Source: Mauremys mutica
Taxonomy: Eukaryota; Chordata; Testudines; Geoemydidae
Reading direction: 5' to 3'
NCBI RefSeq assembly: GCF_020497125.1
Contig: NC_059077.1
Coordinates: forward strand, 22,266,840-22,330,839
Length of the DNA: 64,000 bases
Shown: piece after piece, positions 34,656-47,146 of the stretch
How the letters are laid out: the number at the start of each line of letters is the position of its first letter
Numbering within the stretch: the first letter of the stretch is position 1
Notes under the pieces: model-generated
What the model saw: only the letters and a program-made list of their open reading frames with translations
Told to the model about the DNA's origin: nothing
Database searches by the model: none
Program-made: the position numbers and the translations under genes

Positions 34656-37600
34656 ATTGGTTTGGATAAAAGATTCTTGGGGAAGGATTGTAAAAGAGAT
34701 TCTACGAGGTAGTGTTAGAGGTCTGCTTATAGACCCCCCTGCTTTGGATTTGGATATAGATCGAGGTCTCTTTAACATTATTAGAGAGAGAAATACTACC
34801 AGAAATTATAGGAGACTAATTTCCCAGATACAAACTGGAGAACAAATGCCACTAATAATAAGGCTTATCTGTTCCTTGGTGTCATAAACAGACTTCTTCA
34901 CCAAAAAGTCACTGAATCAACAGGAGGTGATGCTATTTTAGACTTGGTTTTGGTAAGTAGTGAAGACATAGCTGAGCAGGTTAGAGAAAATAACGTTGGA
35001 TCGAATAATCATGAGTTGATTCAGTTTAAATTAAATGGAAGGATAATCAAAACAGGTCAGTAACTAAGATTTTTTTATTCCAAAAGGGCAGACTTGAGGA
35101 AACTAAGGTGTGACGAATGTTAGGGTATGTGTTCCATTCATATTATTTTAGTTATGAGGTATGTGGGAGGTGAAATATGTGGGCAGAAGTGAGATAGTGG
35201 TTTCGAACCACTAAGGACTCTGTGAGAGCCTATTGAGTTGCTGGGAGCCACCCCAGAACGTTTATTTAAGAGTCAGCCATTAGAGGAGAACTATTGGGAG
35301 AGTAAGGTTGGAGACCTGCCAGCTGGAGATGGTTTGGTCGGTGCTTTCTGAAGTTGCCAAGACGTTTCTCTCCAGATTCCAGAGACTGGTCCATGAGTTC
35401 TGCGTGGTTGGTGGTGAGACCAGATTGGCAGAACATCAGACTTTCTGGTTTATGAGAAGGAAGGCTGAACTGGAGTTTGAAATGAGACTTTTTGGTCTTG
35501 AAAAGGAAAGTGGGCACTGGCAGATGATCAGTACCGGAGTTCATTCATAGATTTTAATTTTAAGAAATAAAAATTATAAGTTTGCTCATTCAGTCTGGAG
35601 TGGAGCTGTGGTGAATTGAGATTTTTCCAGTGGCCTTCTTATCAGGGTATCTCCTCTCCTGGGGACTAGGTCCTTGCAACAAAGGATCAGAGGAGGGGGG
35701 CTCCAAAGTAAAATTTCCAAGTCAGAAGCTTGGTGGTGGCAGCAGGTATCCAAGACCAGGTCATAGAAAACCTGGGTTTGTGACATAAGGAAATGAATTA
35801 GTGAAGGCAACTTGGCTGAAGAGCTCAAGGACTTAAACATGGACAAGGGTTGGAATTTCTTTATGTCAAACAATCTGGAATTTGCATCCCAAGCAAGGGG
35901 AAAAACTTGTAGGGAAGGTTTCCAGACCTAACTGGATGAATAACCATCTAAAAAAGGATAATAGGAGTAAGCAGAGAGCCTACAAGGAATGGAAGAAGGG
36001 ATTGATCAGCAAATAAATCTGGGTAATGGAGGTTAAAAAGTGTAGGGATAAAGTGAGAATTGCCAAAAGTCAAGCTGAGTATCACCTTGCAAAGGAAATT
36101 AAAACAAACAGTAAAAGGTTCTTTAGCCATATAAATAAAAAGGAAACAAGAAGAGAAATGAGACTGTTATGCAGCAAGGATGGGGTAGAGATTAAGAATA
36201 ATCTAGGTATGGCTCCAAAACTAAATGACTATTATGCTTCAATTTTTAATAAGGATGATGATAGAGAACATGGGGGCAAAAGCAAGATGCCTAATGGGAA
36301 TGAGTGTATAGAAATGGAAATTACTACATCTGAGGTGGAAATAAAGCTCAAAGAGCTTAATGTGTTTGAGTTAGGGGTACTGTATAACCCCCATCCTAGA
36401 ATACTGAAAGAACTGGCACATGAAATTGCAAATCCAGTAGCAATGATTTTTAATAAATCTATCAAAGTGGAGTGGTACCGTATGACTGGAGAATAGCAAC
36501 TGTAGTACCTATGAATAAGAGGAAAAAGTGAGCCAAGCAGACCCATTAGTCTAACCTCAATACTGTTCAAGGCTTGAGAACAAATTTAGAAGGAAAGAAT
36601 AATTTTTTGTGAGGTAAATGGAAAATGTGATAAAATACAAAATGGATTTACCAAAGGCAGATCATGTCAGATTAGCCTGATACCTTTCTTTGCTGAGATA
36701 ACTGATTTCTTAGACAAGGGAAATGCTGTACATCTAATCTATCTAGACTTCAGTAAAGCATTTCATGTGGCACCAGAGAAGAAACTACAAGCGAAGCTGG
36801 AAAAGATGGGGATTAGTACAGGAATTGTAAAGTGAATAAGGGACTGGCTAAAGGGGGGGACCACAAAAGGTTGTGCTGAAAGGAGAATGAGTGGGCTGAA
36901 GAGAGGTTACTAGTGAAGTTCTTCAAGGATTGGTCTTTGGATTGATCTTATTTAATATTTTCAAGAATGGCCTGGACACACAAAGTCAGTGTAGGGTAAT
37001 TAAATGTGCTGATGATACAAATTGGGGAGTCCTAATCAGTGCAGAGACGGATCAGAATATTGTACAGGAAGAACTGGCTGACCTAGAGAACTGGAGTGTG
37101 AATGAAATGTAAGAGTACAAAGTGCAAGGTCATGCCTTAGGGAATATTAACATTAATTTCTTCTATAAACTAGGGGCTCATAAAATGGAAACAACAAAGG
37201 AGAAGAAAGACCTGGGTGTATTTGTGGGTCACAGGATGACTGTGAGCCATCAATGTAATGAGACTGTAAAAAGAAAAAAGAACAAACCCCCCAACAAATG
37301 CTTTCGTGGCATGTATCAGGCAACGTATTTCAAGTAAAGATAGGGAAGTATTAATATCATTGTACAAGGCATTGATAAGACCTCATCTGGAATACTATGT
37401 ACAATTCTGGTCACCCATATTCAAGAAAGATGTATTCAAACTAAAACAGGTGCAGAGGCTGGATATTAGGATGATTAGTGGAATGGAGAGCCTGTCGTAT
37501 GAGAGAGGACTAAAAGAGCTTTGTTGGTGTAGCCTAACAAAATGAAGGCCAAGAAGGGCATATGATTGCATTCTATATATGCATTAGAGGCATAAATATC

Positions 37601-37806
37601 AGGAATGGAGAAGAACTACTTAAGCTAAAGAACAATGATGACACAAGAACAAACAGACCATGAATAAATGTAGGCTGGAAATTAGGGATTTCTAACCATC
37701 AGAGGAGTGAAGTTCTGAAACAGCCTTCCAATACAAATAGTGGGAGCAAACAACCTAATTCGTTTTAAGATGGAGGTTGATAAAGTTATGAACAGGATTA
37801 CATAAT
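34656..37806 (+). pseudogene. CR1 LINE ORF2 relic split by a solo LTR
   Basis: It starts in the endonuclease domain (VRGLLIDPPALDLDIDRGLF; FNIIRERNTTRNY) and is cut at 35108 by an LTR. It continues at 35791 in the linker, then a 156-codon open piece at 36026-36496 (AKSQAEYHLAKEIKTNSKRF). RT follows in broken frames: LIYLDFSKAFH, then GLILFNIFKNGLD with the catalytic box KCADDTN at about 37003-37023, and a thumb region with PHLEYYVQFWSPIFKKDV. The copy decays by about 37806. It is a different subfamily from the CR1 at 26196-28838 and carries many stops. Confidence 0.92.
35109..35785 (+). mobile_element. Solo LTR with perfect 5-bp target duplication
   Basis: It begins TGTGACGAATG and ends TTTGTGACA, giving TG...CA ends. 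The CR1 pentamer TAAGG is duplicated exactly at 35104-35108 and 35786-35790. AATAAA at 35566-35571 sets the plus orientation. Joining the flanks restores CR1 text. A 5-bp duplication fits gypsy or ERVL-like integration. There is no internal region. Confidence 0.93.
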
Positions 37807-38106
37807 GGAGTTGACAACATCATAAAAATATTTGGTTCCTGTTGCTCACACCTGATCTGCACTAATTATTGTTTCTACAGACTAATGATTTCCTGTCCTG
37901 TTTCTAGAGTATATATCTGACTCTGTTATTCAATAGAATTCTGACTTCCACTTCTTCCTAACTCTGATTTTGTGTTGTCATAATTTTTTACAAGTTGGTT
38001 TGTTAATCTATTTCCGGTGCACACATAATACATTTGCAACTGACAAAAAACTGGCTGAAAAGTATCACACTTCATTCTCACTTAATAACAACGCTTGATT
38101 TTGTGC

Positions 38107-38137
<31 letters not shown>

Positions 38138-38344
38138 ATTTCATCCACGAATGAGCAGGTGGTGTACACCTAGCTTGACATTTTAAGACAAAACTTTTTA
38201 AAAACACCATGCTTTTCAGCAAACAAGACATGATTGATGCAGTGAAGTGGCGAGTAATCATGCAAAAGTGAGATACTTAAGATCTCATTTCCCAAAGAGT
38301 GTTGGAAAAAACAATCAGGAGGACTGGCTGTTAGATCTAACTCA
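37807..38344. other. Unassigned DNA with (GT)n
   Basis: A (GT)n/(GTAT)n microsatellite lies at 38104-38136. No gene is seen. Confidence 0.6.
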
Positions 38345-38820
38345 AGATTTTATTATATATCTTACTCCTGAGGGCATTGTGCACCAAAAAAATAAAAATT
38401 CTGCTCACAATATTTTAAAATTCTGCAAAATTCTGCAAATTTTATTTGTCAAATAAATGTGGAGGCTCCAGCCTGGCGTTGGGGAGCACAGACCACTGGC
38501 TGCACAGAGGTGGGAGATCACTGTTCAGCTCCCCTCCGGGACACGGACTCAGCGGTGAAGCTGCACCCAACCCTGATACAGTGCAAAGACCCAGTCTGCC
38601 CCAGAAATACCTCAGGCCTCTGTCTCTTTGTGCCAGGTGCACCAGGTATGGGTGGGCAGGCTCAGCCCAGCAGGATCCAAGTGTGGAAGGGCTTAGTGTG
38701 GGGGATGAGAGGTTTCTGTGTGGGGCAATCTGGGTGTGGTCAGCTCAGTGGAGTATCGGGGGGGGAATCTGGATGCACAGGGACTTGTTGGGGGGGTTCT
38801 GGGTGCAACTTGTGAACTAA
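38345..38820. repeat. Turtle interspersed repeat (AAATTCTGC-rich)
   Basis: CACAATATTTTAAAATTCTG, CAAATTTTATTTGTCAAATA and AATGTGGAGGCTCCAGC followed by GC-rich text form a combination that I recall from turtle genomes. Class and ends are unresolved. The two overlapping 118-124 codon frames are without domains. Confidence 0.45.
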
Positions 38821-38925
38821 TAGCTTAAATATAGTTGATAACCGGGCTCTTGAACTTTCTCTGGGTTTGAAGCAGGAGGCCATTCATTGCAGGACAGAAA
38901 GGTCCTACTCTGTTCTTTGTGAATC

Positions 38926-38985
38926 ATAGAATCCTAGGGTTAGAAGGGACTGTAAGGGTCATCTAGTCTAACTTCTGTCTAACTT
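38926..38985 (-). mobile_element. CR1 3' tail scrap
   Basis: AATCATAGAATCCTAGGGTT, AGAAGGGACTG and GGTCATCTAGTCTAAC is the reverse complement of a CR1 3' end. Only about 60 bases remain. Confidence 0.7.
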
Positions 38986-40845
38986 AAATGATAAGTTTAA
39001 TATCAACTCAGGCTTACAGAAGTGCTCCATTGATGGGGTCACAATAGCTGCTGCTCTAGGAACAGGAAGGGAGAGACTGAGTGGGAGAAGGCTGTACTTG
39101 GAACCCAGAACTAGGCAAGAAACACCAAGTGGGAAATATTTGGGTTACATTTTGTTGTACTCTGTTTTTCTGTGACCAGGAGATAAAATTCTTCCTTGAA
39201 AAGGGGATGTGACTAGCTGCATCTGCAGTTCTCTGTGCACTGAACTTCTCCACCAGCTTATAAGGGTGAGCAGGCATAATATTCTCACATAAATCTGCAT
39301 TAAAGGAAAATGACAGCACATTTGTATCAGACACTAAATAACTAGAGAGATCAATGTGTGTAATAAATATCACTAAAATTCAAAAGCAGCAGATGGTCAT
39401 TGAGAAATACCTGTAGAAGCTCCAGTTTTTCTGGACAATTCTGACCTTACTGCTGAACGCCGCTACTTTCTGTGTCAGGGAGAAAGTGGTACGTCTCTTC
39501 TGGGCAAACGCCAAGCTACCCGTCATGTAGCATTCTACAGCTCCAAAGTCTCTCTCTCAGACATTAGTAAACATCTTCCCTCCAGACTGGCGTTGGATCC
39601 TGATTACCCTCTTAAGCTGACCTCACTCCCTCAACCTTTGAATACTAGTAGACCTCCTACTACCTGGTTCCCTGTACAGTCCCTCCCTCCTTGAACAAAC
39701 ATCTAGGGACTTCTCTTCCCATCTCACTTTTTTCTGCTGTTCTTGACAAGAATCTAGCTTGGCTCCCATCCATCCCATTTCCTTTCCTACAAACTGTCAC
39801 CCTGACCATCTCTCTCCTTGGAGGCAGGTGCTGGGATTGCAAGCGGCCTGAGGGACCCTGGTTTCTTTCTTGGTGTTTCATGTTATTGGGTTGCAAGCTG
39901 CCTGAATAGCTATCGCTTGCTGCATTGAAATTTTCTGATGCATGAGGGTGAGCGAATGTTGCATGCTGGGAAGATGAGGGTATGGCCACAGAAATCCAGG
40001 TAATGGAGAAGAAGTTATGACATCAGTTTCTCCCTGTCAGACAGAATGACAGCTGCCAACCAATACATAGATTTTACAATTTTCTGTGTTAATTACAATT
40101 TTAGTGTAAACATGGAACCAATTATTTTGCTTTTGACAGAGGCTGAGTAGATTCTGAAATGAAAGATGGATATTTATACCGACAGAAAAAGCAGATATTT
40201 TTGGTCTTACAACAGTGTTGCAAAATATATAGTCCTGGCCAGCTTAGCCAGACTCTGTTTAGATAGAAGAAAAAAAGAGAGAAATAGGAAAGTGAAGAAA
40301 TAAGGTATGAAAGAAAAAAGATACAGAGGTAGTAGGGAAGGGGGAAAGAGAGAGAGAGAGAGATCTCAGGTGGCATTTGGGATTCAGCTAGAACTGGTAG
40401 AGGTAGCGATGTCATCTCGGTCCCTCTCTCTGATCTGGTCTGGTCAAGACATCTTTCACGATTGGGATGGAGAAGGTCTGAGGTCCCAGGAAATCGTGGG
40501 AAGGGGGCAGCCATGATCGTGAAGCTTGCTCAAACAGACATTTTTTCTCCCCAAAGTTTCATTAAGAACCCACAAATGAACTGATCAATGGAATAGCCCA
40601 CCCCTTCGTTATTTTGTCCAACAATTAGAACTAGTTTCTGAGATGCCAATTTCTGGTTCCACGCTTGTCTTGTTTACCAGGTGTGATCTTAACACAGTCC
40701 TTGAGTTGTCAGTAGGCCTTTTGGTTTGCACTAATTCAGTCTTTCAGTACCTTTTCCCACCAATATTTGTTGTTATAGGTTATTGTGACATCTTATTAAA
40801 TTTTTACAGTTGAACTCACAGGGTAAATATGTAGGTCCAATTATA
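38986..40845. other. Unassigned DNA with (GA)n
   Basis: A (GA)n run lies at 40345-40362. Frames to 130 codons are motif-free. Confidence 0.4.
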
Positions 40846-42662
40846 GACTCATAGACTTTAAGGCCAGAAGGGACCATCATGATCATCTAGTCCAGGAGTC
40901 GGCAACCTCTGGCACGTGGCTCGCCAGGGTAAGCACCCTGGCGGGCAGGGCCAGTTTGTTTACCTGCCGCATCCTCAGGTTTGGTTGTTCGCAACTCCCA
41001 CTGGCCGTGGTTCGCTGCTCCTGATCAATGGGGGCTGCGAGAAGCGGCACGGGCTGAAGGATGTGCTGGCTGTGGTTTCCTGCCGCCCCCATTGGCCTGG
41101 AGCGGTGAACCGCGGCCAGTGGGAGCCACGATCGGCCAAACCTGCGGACGCGGCAGGTACACAAACTGGCCCAGCCCTCCAGGGTGCTTACCCTGGCGAG
41201 CCGTGTGCCAGAGGTTGCTGACCCCTGCACACTGAAGGCCACAGAACCTCACTCACCCACTCCTGTAAAAGACCCTCTGGCTGAGTTACTGAAGTCCTCA
41301 AATCATGATTTGAAGACTTCAAGTTACAGAAAATCCACCATTTAAATTAGGAACTCCATTAATGGCCTCCCTGCAGCCTGAGAGTTTACCTTTCAGCATC
41401 ACTCATGGTAGTCTTCCTTTTAATCAGTTTCTTATCCACTTTCAATTCTCCTACTAATCCCTATCTTCTCCAATTTAACTAATAATTTCCCATGTGGAAT
41501 TGTATCAAATGCCTTACTGAAATCCAGGTAGATTAGATCTACTGCATTTCCTTTTCCTAAAAAAATCAGTTACATTCTCAAAGAAGGAGATCAGTTTGTT
41601 TTAGTATGAGCTACCTTTTGTAATACCATGCTGTGTTTTATCCAAGTAACCGCTTATCTCTATATACTTAATTACTTTCTCTTTCAAAATTTATTGTAAG
41701 ACCTTGCATACAATTGAGGTCAATCTAACAGGCCTAAAGTTTGCTGGGTCACTTTTGCCTCATTTCTTAAAAATAGGTACTATATTAGCAATTCTTCAAT
41801 CATATGGTACAACCCCCGAGTTCACAGATTCATTAAAATCTTTGCTATTGGGTTTGCAGTTTCATGTGCCAATTCCTTTAATATTCTTGGATGAAGATTA
41901 TCCAGGGCTCCTGGTTTAGTCCCATTAAACTGTTTGAGTTTGACTTCCACCAGAGATGTGGTAATTTCTACCTCCATATCCTCATTTCCATTAGACACTC
42001 TGCCACTACCTCTAAGCTCCTCATTATCCTTATTAAAAACTGAGGCAAACTATTTGTTTAGGTGTTTGGCCATGGCTAAATTATCTTTAATCTCCAATCC
42101 ATTCTCAGTGCTTAGCAGTTCCACTTCTCTCTTTGTTTTCTTTTTATTTGTATGGCTATAGAACTTTTTAACCATTGGTTTTAATTTCCTTTGCAAGGTC
42201 CAACTCTGCTTGGTTTTCGGCAGTTCTCACTTTTCTGATCTCCCAGCGGTAGCTTTCTTGGCTGATACTTCCCATCTTCCATTCCTTGTAGCCTTTCTGA
42301 TTTGTCTTAATCACCTGTTTGCGGTGCTTGCTCATCCAGCCTGATCTGCAACCCTTCCTTCCTAATTTTTCCACCTTGCTTGGGCTGCAGGCTTCAGATA
42401 GTTTCTGCAACATTTCCTTAAAGTAATTCCAACCCTGATGCACATGCAGATCCTTGAGCTCTTCAGTCCAGTCCACTTCCCTAACTAACTCCCTTAATTT
42501 TTTTAAGTTTGCCCTTTTGAAATTAAGGACCCTAGTTGCAAATCTATTTTTGTTTATCCTTCCATTTAGTTTAAGCTGAATTAGCTCATCGCTCAAACCA
42601 AGGTTGTCCCTCACGACCAGTTCTTCTGTGAGGTCCTTGCTGCTCACCAATACTAAGTAGTG
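40846..42662 (-). pseudogene. CR1 LINE relic, split by a MITE
   Basis: The tail at 40846-40892 (TCATAGACTTTAAGGCCAGA) is followed by a hAT MITE, and the rest continues to 42662 as reverse complement. The best open piece, 42168-42665, is the endonuclease-to-RT linker: NLGLSDELIQLKLNGRI, LRELVREVDWTEELKD, then RKVRTAENQAELDLAKEIKT. The RT core between about 41400 and 42060 is decayed. It belongs to the same subfamily style as the copy at 34656-37806, seen from the linker motif AENQAELDLAKEIKTN. Confidence 0.9.
40893..41227. mobile_element. hAT MITE with long inverted ends
   Basis: CAGGAGTCGGCAACCTCTGG at the left pairs with the right end CCAGAGGTTGCTGACCCCTG. The arms continue inward for about 50 bases through GCCAGGGTAAGCACCCTGG. 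It is GC-rich with no transposase. No 8-bp target duplication is visible and about 10 bases of expected CR1 text are missing at the junction. Confidence 0.85.
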
Positions 42663-42899
42663 CAATGTGCTTTCACTGTAGTACTGCTTAAATTAATTAT
42701 CACAGCAGGTCTCCAGGTACAGAAGAAGTATACATTCTGGTACTATGAGCCAGATCCAGACAGAGATCCTTGATCCATTTTCTCACATAACTCTCATTGA
42801 ATTCATTGGGATTTTGCTGCAGTAAAGGTAGGAAGAAAGACCCTTGCGATTTGGCCACGTAGATGCTGCAGTATTAAGCATAATGGAGTGAGTTAACCC

Positions 42900-43110
42900 A
42901 TACTTAAACCCCTGCATGGATAAAAAAAAAAATTGGATTTGTGTCTGATCCGCATCTGCGATAATTAACTTGTATCAGACCCGCGATCTGCACTCCACCC
43001 TTTGTGTGTATTGCATCCACACCAGCATCCTATCTCACTGTGCAGATACAAAAATTTGGACCCGCATCGGATGGTAAACAATACATCCGCAGATTTGCAG
43101 GGCTCTACTC
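42900..43110. mobile_element. DNA-transposon remnant (CCGCATC-rich)
   Basis: GTGTCTGATCCGCATCTGCG, CAGACCCGCGATCTGC and a right end GATTTGCAGGGCTCTA resemble a turtle hAT-type short element of repeated GGATCCGC modules. The left end is not defined. Confidence 0.5.
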
Positions 43111-44154
43111 ATGCTGTTTCAGCAACCTAGTAATATCCCTTTGTGCTGGGGTTTTAATGGAGCAATTACACTTGAAATGGATATAGAATGCCTGGCATTG
43201 AAACAGCACTGTAGGTACATCTTGTTCCACATAATGAGTAAGCAGGGACTAGTCAGGGTCAGGTTTAACTTTGCAATGTCCTTGTTTGTTTCACTCTAGG
43301 ATTTTTTTAATATAATATAATATGAAATGTGTTAGCAGCTTCTGCCCAGGGGGCAGTAGATAGCAAATCAGTGCTAGTGTAGTTCTGCAGATTGGCTAGC
43401 AGAGGTTTGGGCAAGATGTGACTAGTCTCCTCCCTTAAGATTCTGTGCATCATATGTCTGGCCCCAGCAAGCAGTGCAATGTGCTTTCACCGTACTCCGG
43501 CTTAAACGAACAGTTATCTTTGGCAGAGATTATAACTGCTCAGACTCTTTTATATGTCTGGGGTTCTTACTGTGGTCAGAGCTTCTGGTATACCCCAGTC
43601 TAAATGATCTCAGAAGAAGACATTGAGATGAAATTATTTTTTCCAGCACTAAACAGATGGTCTTAGTAGTTATTAACATTTTTTACAAGCATTTAAGGCT
43701 CTCGTTAGATCCTTGAAGCAGAGCTGCTATTGTTAACATTGTTGATGTCTCCATTGTAAAAATAGCATATGAAGTTTAATGTCTTGGCTCTTTGAAACAG
43801 CATCAGGCCCAAGCTTGGTTCATTTCACTTTTTGTTTCTCCATTAAATGGTTCTTGATATTTTTTTTTTAAATGCAATTTGGGATTCATTTCAGAGTCAC
43901 TTTTTGCTGCTACTGCAAAATACATAACACAATTGGCTCTGTTTTTTAAATTAATTTTGTTTTTAAAGGGCTTTGATATTTTTAAAATAAAAATCATTCT
44001 GTAATTGCCAACTTCTTAGCAATTCATAGTTATTTATGGCCAAAGTGCACTATGTCCTCATCATACGCAGTTAAGACAATGTAATATCACCATTAACTGT
44101 AATAGGACTTCATGTCATCATAAAGGTCTAAAGATGATGCCACTTAAAATTTAT
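43111..44154. other. Unassigned DNA
   Basis: A 33-base segment at 43474-43508 repeats one at 42662-42694 (GCAATGTGCTTTCAC core). No gene is seen. Confidence 0.45.
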
Positions 44155-44326
44155 GAATCATAGATTATTAGAGTTGGAAGGGACCTCAGGAGATCATCTA
44201 GTCCAACCCCCTGCTCAAAGCAGAACCAATCCCCAACTAAATCCCCAAATGGCCCCCTCAAGGATTGAATTCCCAACCCTGGGTTTAGCAGGCTAAGGCT
44301 CAAACCACTGAGCTATCCCTCCCCCC
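44155..44326 (-). mobile_element. tRNA-derived SINE with CR1-type tail, copy 1
   Basis: On the minus strand it starts with a tRNA-like head GGGGGGAGGGATAGCTCAGT with A box TAGCTCAGTGG. A B-box-like GAATTCAATCC follows, and the tail GGTTGGACTAGATGATCTCC then TGAGGTCCCTTCCAA is shared with CR1. Such tails let a SINE borrow CR1 machinery. The structure matches tortoise-type Pol III SINEs. Length is about 170 bases. Confidence 0.88.
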
Positions 44327-44351
44327 AAAATTAGGCTAAGTTGGCATGATT

Positions 44352-44537
44352 TCATAGAATCATAGATTATTAGGGTTGAAAGGGACCTCAAGAGATCATC
44401 TAGTCCAACCCCCTGCTCAAAGCAGAACCAATCCCCAAATGGCCCCCTCAAGGACTGAACTCACAACCCTAGGTTAAGCAGGCCAAGGCTCAAACCATGG
44501 AGCTATCCCTCCCCCGCACTGAGCCATCCCTCCCCCC
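44352..44537 (-). mobile_element. tRNA-derived SINE with CR1-type tail, copy 2
   Basis: Same design and orientation as the SINE 25 bases to its left. Its A box is altered to TAGCTCCATGG. After the head at about 44515 an extra CACTGAGCCATCCCTCCCCC repeats the head end, a partial duplication of about 22 bases. Confidence 0.85.
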
Positions 44538-45976
44538 ATGGAGATGATTTTGTTAACAATGATGCCAAAGTGAACTTGGTGCCCACGAGAGTACAGCTCT
44601 TCTTGTCCCAAGGGAAGATTTTGGTTCAATGTGATGCATGGATTTTAGAGGGAGTTAGGATGTGGGCAATGAGAAGTCCATCAAACAACCAAGCAAAGAA
44701 AAAGGCCCAAACCCCAACTCAAAAAATAAAAAATGCATGTGTGCAGATAAGTCACCTTGTTGACTGCATCAGCTGGCCCAGTATACTTTACATTGCTACA
44801 AAACTCAGACTAGACAAATTTTCTCTGCAACATTTAAGAAAAGAAAGCAGAGCAGAAAGAAATGGATGGTCATTTCAGTACTACTCCTTAATGAATAGTT
44901 GATTACCTATTACTTGTTCCTCTGTTAAAAAGGGAGGTAAACTGACTCATAGCCAAAAACTATTTATGATCAGGTGTGCATCAATCTAATTAGAGTTACA
45001 CAGCTCAGACAGTCCATTATGATGTTAATACAATATGCACATAATTTAAGTCAAACCAAATAAATAAAGGGCCTGATCTAACTCCCACTCAAGTACATGG
45101 GAGTAATAAAGTATTTAAGGAAAATTCTAGATTAACGCTAGGGTGAATTTCAACTTACAGCACTAAAGAAATGGGACTGACATGGTGCAAAGGCTCTGTG
45201 CTGGCCTTCTGCACAGGGGTGACCATCCTAAAAGAGCACAGATATTGGTGATTGTTTTGTTACATTTTGATTTGATTCAATATATACAAAAAGTAACTTG
45301 TTCTGTTAATGAAGATAAGAGTGGGACTCATCCTTGTTTGTCTTTAGAGTGTAGCATGTCTGAAAAACCAAACCAAAGAGTTCACTTTTGTTTTCTGGAA
45401 AGAAATATGTAATTAAACAAAGGTTACTTGTTTCACAGATTAAAATACCCTTTGCAGATTACTTTGTGTGGGAGAAACAAGCTGCCAATTGAAGGTTAGA
45501 ATTTCCAAGTGCAAAAATGCTTCTCTGTTGCCAAATGTTTTGATAAGAAAAGGCATTCTACTTCATACTACACTGTAGTAGGGAATCCTGTTTTATCCTT
45601 GAAAATGTTGTAAGCAATCCTAGAGTGAGATAGTAATGAATCCTAGAGTAGGAAAAGGAAAACTTTATGGGAATATGAATTAAAAACATTGCCTCCTTTT
45701 TGGTACAAATGATGAGGACTTAAAGGTGATCTGTAAGGAAATCAAAATTAGGTCTGTGCCCTTTAGAGCGGAAAAGGCTGTCAGCTTTTGTTTTCTCTAG
45801 TGTTGCAGGCAGTCACCTTAGAGGATCAGAGAAGTGAAATGGGAACTGTATTGGCTCCTGCTTGAAGGGGGTAAATTGTTAAATCTGTGACAGAGATCTG
45901 TCTCCCAGCTGTTTTTTGTGACATTTAAATTAAATAAGTGTTTTAACAACAAAACAACAGATTTTGAAATTTTCTA
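44538..45976. other. Unassigned DNA
   Basis: A short palindromic-repeat scrap (GGGCCTGATCTAACTCCCAC) lies at 45068. Nothing else can be supported. Confidence 0.4.
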
Positions 45977-46464
45977 AGGCCTGGTCTACATTACACAGGC
46001 CAACATAAGGCTGCTTAGGTCGACCTAATTATGTCACTGTACATACTACAGCCTTGTCCCACCGATGTAAGTGCCCTACTACACCAACATAATAACTCCA
46101 TCTCAAGGAGAGGCATAGGGCTTATGTCGGTGTAGTTAGGGTGAGGTAGTATCTGTATGGACACTGTGATATTTACATTGACTGTTGGCTGTTGTCAATG
46201 CTGGAGCCGTGAAATTGACAAGAAAGCGGGGCAGCTAGAGCCTGGCTGCCTCTGATGACCCACTCCCTGTCTGGCTGTGCCTGCCTTGCTCCCCGCTCAG
46301 GGAGCCGAGAGCCCTGGCTCTCAGCTCCCCCACACTGCCCCTCTTCAGTCATTGGAAGCGCCCTGGTGAGGACGTGCACCACTGACAGGGAGGGGTAGTG
46401 TGGCCATCAGCCACTGCGGTAATGACATAGGTTGACTTAAGTCTGTAGTATAGACATGCCCTAA
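45977..46464. mobile_element. Non-autonomous DNA element with TAAGGCCTGGTCTACA ends
   Basis: The left end TAAGGCCTGGTCTACATTAC and the right end GTAGTATAGACATGCCCTAA are inverted with about 14 of 20 positions matching. The interior has TAGGTCGACCTAATTATGTC and GTCGGTGTAGTTAGGG. It is a common turtle MITE type and has no coding capacity. Confidence 0.75.
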
Positions 46465-47146
46465 GAATCTCTCTCTCTCCTCACCTCCCCCCCAATTACT
46501 TATGTTTCATTTTTTTGCTTCTTGTGATGTCATGATCTTATTAGTTCTCCAGACCATCATAGGCCACCATTTCCTTCCAGGAAAAATAGTGTAGACAAAA
46601 CTTAAATTAAATAAAACTAAGTAGTAAAAAGAAAGAAACCCACTTTTCATGTCTTCTGCACACATTATCAGGGCACAAAATAGGGCACGCGCCTTTTTTT
46701 TTTTTCATTTTCAGATAAACTTTAAACTGTAGGAAAGGAACAAAGCCCATTCTGTGACAGTTGCAAATAAGGCCAATCTGATAGCCAAATGCTGCCTTTA
46801 GGCTAACACAAAGGAAAATATTATTCATGTTAGGTAACACTGGATCCCAAACACTTCACAATGTGTTTATGAAGTACACATGTACATAATGTACAATTCA
46901 TACATTAACTGAAATGTCAATTTGAGGGATAATGCATTTGGAACAGGCTCTACAAATCCTGTTCCAGGACTTGCAGGAAAATAGTTAACTCCTTTTCCCT
47001 TGGAAGGGCCATATTTGTCTATCATCACTGCAGGGATACCCAGAAGAGGGCAGAGACAGCTGTAGAAAAGAGAAGGCTCTCCTTGCACTCCATCTAAGGG
47101 GTCAGATGTGTAGGGAAAGGAAACAATGTGTACACTAGGTGATCAC
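46465..47146. other. Unassigned DNA
   Basis: There is a T14 run near 46693-46706. Minus frames of 73-77 codons show no motif. Confidence 0.4.

Noticed and set aside
39660..39989. 109-codon minus frame as a small gene
   Set aside because: The translation has no recognisable domain and the surrounding DNA gives no support.
44290..44326. Functional tRNA gene
   Set aside because: Only the 5' half of a tRNA-like head is present, fused to a CR1-type tail, so this is a SINE.
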